Origin: Terfezia claveryi
Taxonomy: Eukaryota; Ascomycota; Pezizomycetes; Pezizales; Pezizaceae
Assembly (NCBI GenBank): GCA_015179025.1
Contig: WHUX01000525.1
Coordinates: 1 to 20,883 of the forward strand
Length of the DNA stretch: 20,883 nt
Reading direction: 5' to 3'
Numbering within the stretch: position 1 is the first letter of the stretch; each line of letters begins with the position of its first letter. Below the pieces are notes generated by a model. The model saw nothing but the letters and a program-made list of their open reading frames with translations. It did no database searches and was not told the DNA's origin. This document shows positions 10,106-18,860 of this stretch, in pieces. Both the position numbers and the translations under genes were made by a program.

Positions 10106-11434
10106 TCATTCATTTAAAAAATCGATTGGCTCTCTCCTTCCTCTTCCCCTTCCTCGTCCACCCCGTCCACCCCTTCCACCTCGGCCACCCCTTCCACCAT
10201 CACCTCCCTCCTTCGCACCCTCCTCTACCTCTCCCCTGTCTTCACCAGTAGTAGGGAATGTCACTCCAGCCAATCTGTTACCCAAATCAATCTGTGTGCG
10301 TATTGTATTCGCCAAGTACGAAACCAACAAGACATCTTGGATATGGGTATTGAACATCCTTTCAACCTCCTCCGCAGACACCTTCGGCGCTAAGCTGAGA
10401 GTGTTAAGGAGGAACTTTCCAATAGCGGTAGTAGCGGGGCTCTTAGCAGCAACGACTGCTGGTGCAGTAGTAGCTGGGTCATCCTCCGCTTCGTTAAGAG
10501 CTCCAATGATTCCATTAACATACACAAATACACGGTCAAGCATATCCAGGACGTCAGAACATGCCTTTTCAAGCGCATGTACGTCATTCATGGCTATTGC
10601 CGTGCGGGAGGGGTCGTTCTTTGCTGAGGCGATAGTCTCTAATCCGGATTTCTCGGCATCAGAGTATCGGATTTCGTAGGGAACGGGGAGGAAGAGGCAA
10701 GAGTCGGCAGCACGGTCGGGAGTGAGTCCAACGGGTGAAGAAATGTACGTTCGGACCTCAATGTCTTGACCGGGTTGGGTTGAGAGAGTGAGGTGCACCG
10801 CAGGGTGGGGGAAAGTCCCAGTCTCGGCGGAGGCGTAAAAATTTTGGATGAGGGCAGAGAAGGTGTTGAGGACAGGGGAGGTGGCGTACCATCCAACGAG
10901 AACTTCACGGGGGTTAGCTTTGAGGTGGAGGGAGAGCATAGTTTTGTGGTAATCCATATCAACTTCGACCTTGAGGAGAGTTAGCCGATTTGACATACGG
11001 GGTTTGGCCGCAAGGCAATAGGACAAACCTGTTCCTGAGACTCATTGTGTCCAACAGCAAAGCAGTTTCTAATCTCAACCTCCGTGCCATCCTCACTTCG
11101 AACACCCAGCAGTGTCCCAATTACTCGTTCCTGATCAGTATTTCGTCGTAGGCTGTGGTCAAGAATGGAGAATAGTGCCTAACCACAAACTTGGGTTAGC
11201 TATATCGGTGAAGACGACAAAAACAAACTCTGGTGTTTGTTTCTCTGTGAAGGGGTACTAGAGGAGGCAATTCTGTCCAATTGGGAGGGATATACGGAGC
11301 GCAGAGGCATAGCATACTTGAGGGTGTACAATGACATTCAACGGAGCTGTTGTAATCGCCCCCTGGTATGCGCTCGACACTGGTGCCACTGGCAGCGGCC
11401 TGGCGAGGTGAATGAAAGAGTCTTTGTCTGCCAT
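10106..11434 (-). CDS. Translation initiation factor eIF3 subunit f
   Basis: Encodes a subunit of the eIF3 scaffold that binds the 40S ribosome during translation initiation in the cytoplasm. Exons: 11318-11434, 11029-11178 and 10106-10969, giving 376 residues. The donors are GTATGC and GTTTGT; both introns have GCTAAC-type branch sites and are phase 0. The start at 11434-11432 begins [20 protein letters not shown]. Residues about 28-165 form the MPN (Mov34) domain: [77 protein letters not shown]. The JAMM zinc motif H-x-H is replaced (YATSP), as expected for eIF3f, which acts as a scaffold rather than a metalloprotease. The C-terminal part holds [20 protein letters not shown] and ends in an RGG-like tail (residues about 345-365) before REPIDFLNE. 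Human eIF3f is about 357 residues. The frame is intact. It is divergent from UTP25. Confidence 0.94.
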
Positions 11435-11895
11435 GATGTTTGTCGTCTTCAACTTCAAAAACCTAAAACAAAAAAAAGTGAAAAGAGCCCCAGGTGCTGG
11501 ATGTGATTGGAATGGGTATAGTCTGTATTTTGAAATTTCGCTGATTGGTTTGGGTGCGGGGGTAGCAGCGTATGGCGGGGGCGGGGGATTTTTGTCGCTC
11601 GGGAATTTCATTTTGAGATCTTGGCGCCCAGGCGGGGCAAACCCTGAGCTTTAGCGGGCAGTATGTCCACCGGATGGGGCGTAGTGCCTGGAATTATTCT
11701 AGAAAAGCAAATCTACGCATCTGAAAGGTGACGGGTACGAATATATAAGAACAGGATAAGACATGCCCTCAGTAGGGGATTCGTTAAATTGATTGCGATA
11801 CTTTGGGTCGCATTGCTTGCTAAAACACGACTGGACGCCCCCCCAGATTTCATCAAAAAGCGAGCCAACGGATTCGAAACCAGCACAAACCGGCA
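11435..11895. promoter_or_regulatory. Shared divergent promoter of eIF3f and UTP25
   Basis: These 461 bp separate the two divergent start codons. On the minus strand two CCAAT boxes lie 72-76 and 110-114 bp upstream of the eIF3f start (ATTGG at 11506-11510 and 11544-11548), consistent with Hap/CBC binding. I see no clear TATA box. Whether the boxes serve one gene or both cannot be told from sequence. Confidence 0.5.
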
Positions 11896-14243
11896 ATGCG
11901 TGGAGGGTTCAGAGGACGTGGGCGTGGGCGTGGGCGTGGGCGTGGGGAAGGTGGTGGGGCACCGGGGCGGGGATTGGCAGGAGCACGAGGACGTGGCCGA
12001 GGCCGGGGTCGGGGTCGAGGAGGTCAAGATGGTCGCAATGGACGAAGTTCATACAACACGGCGCCGGCACCGTGGGTCTACTCTTGATATCCCCTTCCAT
12101 GAACCTTCATCCGTTACTAAACTACGCTATAGACCACATGAATCTGAATCTAAATCCGATGCAGAAAATATTCCCGAGTATGATGTCGAAAGTGAGTCGG
12201 AGATTAGCGAAGAGGAGGATTCTGGAGAGGAAGAAGAAGAAAAAGCCAGCTCTTACGCCACACTTCTGCAAACCCTAAAGTCCAAAGCAAAAAAACAATC
12301 GATTGAAGACGGGGCCAGAGGGGCCAAACGACGGAAGCTAGATCCCAATGCAATGATAGTGGATGATGATGAGGGAGGCGTGACCGAAGAGGACGACACT
12401 GTAGAAGGAGAAGAGGAGGAGGAAATACAAGAGGACAACGATGACGATGCGGAAGAAGACATCCACGATCCATTTGAGATGCACTTCGCCAACCCACCCA
12501 AGTTGTTCCTGCAGGCCATTGAAGCAGCAAAGAGGAATGAATGGTCGACAACCAAAACCATCCAGCCTGCTGGTAATGTTGGGAAGATAAGCATTTCTGT
12601 GCCTGCAATTGAAGATCCAAGATTAACATCACACACGCAATATGTGGGGAAGAAGGTGCTGAAGAGCACCTTGGAGCTCAAACTGAAACCTCGTCTACGG
12701 ACCCCGAATGTGGACTCACCCATCCCTTACAACTTGCCCTCGCACCTATAGTATTCAGCTATACCGACTTGTATATTTCCACCCGAACACATAAGAACGC
12801 CCCACACCTCCGACATCTTTACGCCCTGCATGCCCTCAATCATATCTACAAAACCCGGGATCGTGTGCTCAAAAACAACGCCAAATTGGCAAAAATCGCT
12901 GCAACCGCCTCTGACGACAAAGGCAGCGTTATTGAACCCCCAGATCTCCGTGACCAAGGATTTACACGGCCAAAGATCCTCATCATCCTCCCTACACGAA
13001 ACGCAGCGTGGAGGTAATTTGCACCATTGCAGATTTGGCGCAACCAGAGCAGCAAGAAAACCGAAAGAGACTAAATGAGCAATTCGGGCTTCCAGCAGGA
13101 GCTGAAGACCCCTTGATCAACTCCAATAAACCAGAAGACTTCAAGGCTTTATTCGCTGGAAACCACGACGATGATTTCCGGATAGGTATCAAATTCACCA
13201 GAAAAACGATAAAATACTTCTCCTCGTTCTACAATTCCGATATAATCCTTGCCTCACCTCTAGGACTCAAGTTAGCCATTGGTGCAAGTGAAGACGAAGC
13301 TGCATTTGCCAATGAAGGAAAAGCACGGAAAAAGAACAAAAACCAAAAACAAGATTATGATTTCCTCAGTAGTATTGAAGTCTGTATAGTCGATCATGCT
13401 GACGCAATGAGGATGCAAAACTGGGAGCATCTAGAATTCTGCATGAAGCACATAAACCTCATTCCTCGCTCTCTGCACGATACTGATTTCTCACGTGTAA
13501 GAGAATGGTGCCTTGACTCGCACTCGCCATATTTCAGACAAACCGTCTTGCTTTCCTCCTTTCAAGCACCGGAATTCAACAGCTTCCAAAGTGCATACAT
13601 GCGGAATGCACTATCGGGGCATATTAGTACTCGGCCGGGTACCTTCCCTGGGCAACCTCTCAAATACCTTTCCTGCCTTGGGGGAATAACGCAAACATTC
13701 CACCGCTTTTCCTCCCAAACACCTCTCCAGGACCCTGATGCAAGATTTGAATTTTTCATGAAAACCATTCTACCGACGTATATCCTTTCCCCCCGTGCCC
13801 CGAGCAAGGGCATACTAATCTTCATTCCCAACTCCTTCGACTTCCTCCGCGTGCGCAACCACTTTGCACATACTATCGCCACCCCTATCTCATTCGGCTC
13901 AATATCCGAACATACATCCCCGTCGGACATCGCTCGCGCACGAACACATTTTGCGAATGGGAGGTATAGGGTTTTGCTATATAGTGGCCGAGCACATCAT
14001 TATAGACGATACGTGATTAAGGGAACTAGGGAAGTCTGGTTTTATGGGGTTCCAGAGGAACTCGGGGCTTATGAGGAAGTGGGGGCGTTTTTGGCAATTG
14101 GCGATGAGGGGAAGGAGAGAGTGAGTAGGAAGGTGGCGAGTGTGTTTTCAAAGTGGGAGGGACTGGCGGTGGAGAGGGTAGTGGGGTCCGAGAGGGTAGG
14201 GGTTATGGTGCAGGGAAGAGGGGATGTGTTTGAGTTTTTGTAA
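11896..14243 (+). CDS. UTP25: U3 snoRNP-associated protein Utp25 (two apparent frameshifts)
   Basis: Nucleolar small-subunit processome factor (Utp25/Def family) needed for 18S pre-rRNA processing. Start ATG 11896 ([12 protein letters not shown]). Exon 1 is 11896-12071; a 61-nt intron follows (12072-12132, GTGGGT donor, TACTAAA branch, TATAG acceptor) and changes frame. Residues 1-50 are an RG-rich tail, 63-185 are acidic with KRRK, and [10 protein letters not shown] sits near 170. The Def core (degenerate RNA-helicase-like fold without Walker motifs) follows: [20 protein letters not shown] near 285, [20 protein letters not shown] near 330, [37 protein letters not shown] near 478, [20 protein letters not shown], ending GDVFEFL. 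The frame slips by one missing base at 12697-12720 and again at 13007-13016; protein similarity continues across both. With these two bases counted, the length is 762 residues (yeast Utp25 is 721). Consensus error is the likelier cause; recent inactivation is the alternative. Confidence 0.9.
11917..11946 (+). repeat. CGTGGG hexamer x5 inside UTP25 exon 1
   Basis: Five perfect CGTGGG units encode an Arg-Gly run near the N-terminus. A related GGNCGNGG pattern continues imperfectly to about 12035. Being a multiple of three, copy-number change would not shift the frame. Confidence 0.85.
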
Positions 14244-14350
14244 CGGAGGATAGAGAATAGATAGATCTGAATACCATGTCTGGAATTGGGTTGTTGTTTG
14301 TTGTTTGTACAATACTCCGAGAAACTACTTATTACGAAATGTGGAGGTAA

Positions 14351-14356
14351 AATAAA
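14351..14356 (+). terminator. Candidate poly(A) signal of UTP25
   Basis: AATAAA lies 108 nt after the UTP25 stop codon, a plausible distance for a fungal 3' UTR. Fungal signals are degenerate, so this is only a candidate. Confidence 0.4.
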
Positions 14357-14394
14357 TTGCAGGGCAGAATCGAGAGGAACACTGTAATTCACTA

Positions 14395-14406
14395 TTACCC
14401 TGAACT
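14395..14406 (-). repeat. Dispersed motif copy 5 (reverse strand, 12 bp)
   Basis: Reverse complement of AGTTCAGGGTAA. The thirteenth base is T instead of C. Confidence 0.5.
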
Positions 14407-15441
14407 GAGCTTTACCAACACCGCAACGTTCCCGTCGTCTCCCACCTAGTAAGCCCCAAGCTATTTATCCTAACTAAAGACACGGAGCGTACTCTTTCGG
14501 TATAATAACCAGACTACGGAAATCAATGCTAGAGCTATCAAGTATAATCATCCTTCAAACACGGTCAAACACAGGTCATGCTACAAAGCCAGACGACTCA
14601 TGGGCTCCACACACCACCTAGTTTCGAATTCAAACCTGAGGGGGGATTTATCCGATGATGAAGGAAATTCCTGACCCAATCACTATTCCGGCTTGATATA
14701 TACGCCCACACTGCTTCATGACCAATAAGCACACATTGAAGCTGTTCAACAATCTTATGCAGGGGGTAGGGGATAGATTGAGGATTTGTGTGGGAATTCA
14801 GGGTATTTTTGTGGATAGGTGGGGGTTCAGCTGAGAAGGTTTTCTTTTTATTCGGGAAAAAGTGTCTATATAGCTAGAGAACTGGGGATGGAGTCTATGC
14901 CTTGTTCAAAGAACCTTTACAGTCAATAAGCGGGAAGAAGCAGAGTGGATGAACTATTACAAGGAAAGACAGAACAGATGGAAGAAAGGTGTTGAGCAAG
15001 AGGAAGGACGGACATTCTAACGAATCTCCTTTGTTAATATTCAATGTATATGGCGCGCGGGCTCTTGCCTGACATCCTTCTTTGCTATTTACTCATGCTG
15101 ATACCTATTTGGCGAACACTTGCTACCTGTGTTATTTCTTCCCTTCACATGTGCACACATGTTGTTTACATGTCTCCTACTATCTCCGCTTACGCATGTA
15201 CACGATACCACATATATTAGGTTATTTAGCTTAGACTGTCTTGCTCTATTTTTACCCTGATCTCGTATCTATATATATACGAGCTCTCAAGGCACTCCTG
15301 TATCTATTTCTTCAGACATATACACACATATGCTTCTCAATAAGCTGCTCGCACACTCGCACTTTCTCTGCTTTATTCCACCGCTGCTTCCTCCATTTTT
15401 TACCTTCGAGATACCTTCGCTCAGTAACCTTTCAATAGGAT
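14407..15441. other. Gene-free stretch with a short charged open segment
   Basis: No host gene seen. From about 14867 to 15021 the plus strand is open stop to stop and reads as a charged stretch (including NKREEAEWMNYYKERQNRWK) that could be worn coding sequence of a transposon. From 15050 to 15440 the sequence is T/C- and TATA-rich, ahead of the gag-like start codon at 15442. Confidence 0.45.
14795..14805 (+). repeat. Dispersed motif copy 6 (partial, AATTCAGGGTA)
   Basis: Eleven bases match copy 1 and then diverge. It lies 389 bp right of copy 5, in inverted orientation. Confidence 0.4.
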
Positions 15442-15780
15442 ATGAGCCCGGAAGAGCTCAGCAAATAAGTCGATAACTTCCTCGCATACACCAACCCTAC
15501 TGTACCATCAAGTCTACCCCTTCAGGCTCTGCTTATGATTCAACCTCAGCCGACAAAGGTAAGGGTAGAGTTTTTACCCTCCCTGCGCTCAAGGACCACA
15601 AGCCAGCCTCCGTCAAGCTCGACAACATCGAATCCCTCATCGGAAAAGAACTACGAGGATTGGGCTGACACCATTCGAATGGTCATTAGAGGAGGATGCT
15701 TGGACTCGTTGTTGTTGGACTCGAACCCTCAACCGATGTGACGTCAGAAGAACGACAAGTCTTCGCAGCTATGCGGAATT
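15442..15780 (+). mobile_element. Copia-type gag N-terminal remnant, plus-strand copy
   Basis: Starts at a plausible gag ATG (MSPEELSK, then an in-frame stop). After frame changes it reads GRVFTLPALKDHKPASVKLD, NYEDWADTIRMVIRGGCLDS and, beyond 15720, NPQPTDVTSEERQVFAAMR. NY-x-x-WAD-x-IR followed by GCLD is the pattern of Ty1/copia gag (UBN2-like) in fungal elements. Stops and at least two frameshifts make it dead. Protease, integrase and reverse transcriptase are absent. Confidence 0.68.
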
Positions 15781-15869
15781 AAGCTACCCTAATGCTAATT
15801 CAGGTTATAGCAACCCGATACTTAGGGTCGTCTGGAGTCACTTCCGAGATCAATATTACCGTGACACAC

Positions 15870-16020
15870 TATTTTCTTTCGTACATCAATCGCGCACTCC
15901 AAGCATCCCATTCCTCTCATGACCATTCGAATGGTGTCAGCCAAATCCTCATAGTTATCTTTTTCCGGTGAGGGATTCGAATGTGGTCCTTGAGTGGAGG
16001 AGGGTAAAGACTTTATTCTC
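15870..16020 (-). mobile_element. Copia-type gag remnant, inverted copy
   Basis: The minus strand reads EKDNYEDLADTIRMVMRGMG then CLECAID, the same gag segment as the plus-strand copy. The two share an exact 24-bp block (15663-15686 and 15919-15942), 13 bp of CTCAAGGACCACA and 12 bp of TCGAATCCCTCA. This copy lacks about 28 bases between the last two blocks but keeps the RGMGCLE bases lost from the other. It therefore derives from a sister copy and is not a simple recent duplication. Confidence 0.68.
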
Positions 16021-18860
16021 AACCACTTGCAACTCGTGCAAGCAAAGATGGTCGGTCACAAAGTATGAGGCACAAACATCGAGGAAGGAAAAGGAATCAA
16101 CGATATAAGAAGAAACATCCTCAAATAAAGGAGTCTAGGTGTTCTTGCCAAAGAGCCGAATGGAAAACGGAAAATCCTTACTTAGTTGAAGCAGGAGCTT
16201 ATGGTATCAGGCTCGTTAGCACCGGAAGCTGCGCTAAATAATCATTTACCGATGGAAGTTTGGGGTATCGTGGGTTCAGGTGAACGTGGATATTGTGATG
16301 GAGCAGTAAGAGGCGGTGGAATACATAACAGGTAAGTTTAAATTGGCATTTATATTTACATGCTTCATATATTGTAAAATCTAATATTGCATCTCCATAT
16401 TAGGTAGCTTACCAGTTTTACATCAGGTTAACCTCAAGTGATATTCAGTATATATGTTCTGGGCCGCTTGCGGGCAATTCATTAGATTATTGCATTTAGT
16501 ATATAACGTACTTGAATTAATTAGAAATATACCTAATTAGAGCTATATTAAGTACATACAACTAGGCTATTAGTTGTCCTCCGGGTCGATTGAGTGATCC
16601 TCCAATCAATTGGGCTATTATCCAGGAGTCCAATTTGTGTCCGTTCAGCTAGAGCCGAGAGGTTACCGCAGTCATGATCTGCTAACCCTCTGGTATGACA
16701 AAAGAATGAGCAATTCACTCATTTATAAAACATCGGCAGCAACGACTGGTATAGGACTTTTTGTAAATACATAAGACAGAAATCCGAGCTGTTGTAGTTG
16801 CGAGAAGCATTAGAATATCTAACAGTTTCATTTGTACAACTCCATAAGAGTAGTTGCTAGCTCGAATCTTTAGTTGGATAAAGGTGGCTTTAAGCTATAG
16901 TTTTGCAATAACTTTTGCATATAACCTTTGATTGTTCAGTTTTGGCTTATGAGACTAGTTTTGGCTTAGCTGCTTCGATGCTGTAAAGCAGTTATTTTTT
17001 CTAAGGGGGGATTAAAAGTGGCAAATACTCAGCATCCTTCTCTTCGTTCTAGTGATTTTTTTTTTTTTTTTAGTACCTAATGTAATACATGGAAGAGCTT
17101 GTATCCGACCCACTAGTACTTTCCATTTAGTGAGACGAGATTGTGCAACCTTTGGACTTCGAGGTTTTTTTTTCCATGTTTTAATTTTAATACTCCAAGC
17201 TCATAATAAACGGCTCAACTTCCCCCATTCAAAATTCTCCATCATTATTGGATCCGTAAAATGTTAGATGATGGGCTATAAAGCTGAATCCATAATATCA
17301 TTCATTGTAGATGTGGACCAGTATCATATTTACTTGTACTAATGGGTTTAACTTACCATTTTATATAACCAACGTACCATATGTTTTTTTTATGACAGAT
17401 TCATTTATATTGTCCATTCAGGGCAGGGCTGATGAAGCATATTTATTAGATTAACTTGAACTCGTTCAATGTGTCTATATTATTTATAAATTATAGACCA
17501 AATGCAGTAATTAAATAAATTGCCCGCACGCGAAGGGCATAGAAGTAGGTATGCTGCCCATCGAGCAACCCAGAACATATATACAGGTATGTTCTACATA
17601 CACAACACAAAATTTCCAGTAGAAAAATTATCAAGGCAAGGCAATAAGTTTAGGTCAATGATCCGCGCCCCATGTTCCACAGTATTTCCGTACTGAGTTC
17701 ATAACAGATACAAGCTTGCCTGGGGCCCCACTTCGTAGCAATAAACAAAAAAAACGAAAGAGCTGTTAGTTCTCTTATTATATTATATATTATCCCAAAA
17801 CCTCCACTCACCAATCCCCCACACTTGCCTGCCATATTTGGTTATGTATCAATCAAATAATCATTATAACATAATGTTTATACCCCCCCCCCTGTTCTCA
17901 ACATTGATTCTCTATGTATGTAGGCTACTACCACGGTGATACAGAAATATATGAAACACCATCATGATGGTAAAGAATAAATTTGGTCATGGTAGTAAAT
18001 CCATTAAAGTGCCAGTGGAGTAACTACATAGACCACCGTATACTATATATGCCTATACTGGGCAGAAATTGACCCCCCCACCAGCAGCCCAGAACATGCG
18101 CGCCCCCTCCCCTTCCCGGTACAAGTGGGGTAACTACCGACTACCATAATACCCACTGCCTTCTCATGTAGATGCTCCTGAGCCTGTTTCCATTATCAGT
18201 TACCCCGAACTTCGCTCGGGTGGGAGTACAAGCTATTAAATAGGCTATGGAACACTTGAGTCTGTTTCTTTACTTATGTATTCAATCCGTAGATTCGGGG
18301 ATTTACATCCTGTCCAGGTCCATGATACACCACCATATGAACTACCTGAGAATGGAACTTCCAATTTTCTGAGGGAGTGTTGCTTCTTATTCCCAAGATA
18401 TTACGGTACTCAACTCGCTGGCAAACCGAGCGTAGAAAATGTAAATAACTGCTCAACTGTTCATTCGAGAACCCCATTTCTCGGCCTTGCAGTCCAAATC
18501 CTGTTTCTTATCGAGCTAAAATTCCCTGTCGATGACTATATTTGAGCTAAGTTCCAACAAAAAAACATTCCTCAATCAAGGCTATGTATGTGACAGAACT
18601 CCAAATATTGCAGTAGTACTGCTCAGGGTATGATGTGAGTTATGAATGCCACTATCCCCGTATCCCATATTGTAAAGTCAAATCATCAAAAAAAAGTCAG
18701 CAAAAGCTAATAGCCAAATACATCACCCAAGCAACACCTGTAAAAGTAAAGTAAACTGGAGAAAGGAAGTATTCGAAATGAGCAATCCGTTAATGCCATT
18801 AAAGTCAATCCACCTCACAAGTCAACTTCGTACACTAACTTCAATCACTTCCACCTCACT
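16021..18860. other. AT-rich gene-free stretch
   Basis: Rich in A+T from about 16330 to 17520. It has an imperfect hairpin at 16508-16555 (GTACTT...TAATTAG / CTAATTA...AAGTAC), a 12-bp direct repeat AGTTTTGGCTTA (16938-16949, 16957-16968), a long T run near 17055 and a run of 10 C near 17883. Two short strings at about 18013 and 18125, GTGGAGTAACTAC and GTGGGGTAACTAC, resemble each other and, loosely, the dispersed motif. No frame looks coding. Confidence 0.55.
18199..18212 (-). repeat. Dispersed motif copy 7 (one mismatch)
   Basis: On the minus strand this reads AAGTTCGGGGTAAC, one substitution from the core, and again sits in an AGTT...AACT quasi-palindrome. Confidence 0.45.

Noticed and set aside
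10296..10984. Plus-strand open frames opposite eIF3f
   Set aside because: Shadows of a well-supported minus-strand gene; no independent protein-like features.
12072..12132. Frame change between RGG and acidic segments as a third UTP25 frameshift
   Set aside because: A normal GT-AG intron of 61 nt with a plausible branch site and the right phase explains it, so it is not counted among the errors.
11789..12751. Single 320-codon frame as the UTP25 start
   Set aside because: Its first third reads the RGG-coding repeat in the wrong frame (VGVGVGVG). A 61-nt intron at 12072-12132 joins the RGG frame to the acidic domain in phase, which fits the family better.
16202..16215. TGGTATCAGGCTCG as a retrotransposon primer-binding site
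   Set aside because: Only the first nine bases resemble the plant-type initiator-Met site. No LTR end can be seen next to it, and the gag remnants lie on the wrong side.
16508..16555. AT-rich hairpin as a transposon or regulatory RNA
   Set aside because: The arms are short, imperfect and in very AT-rich DNA, with no flanking duplication.
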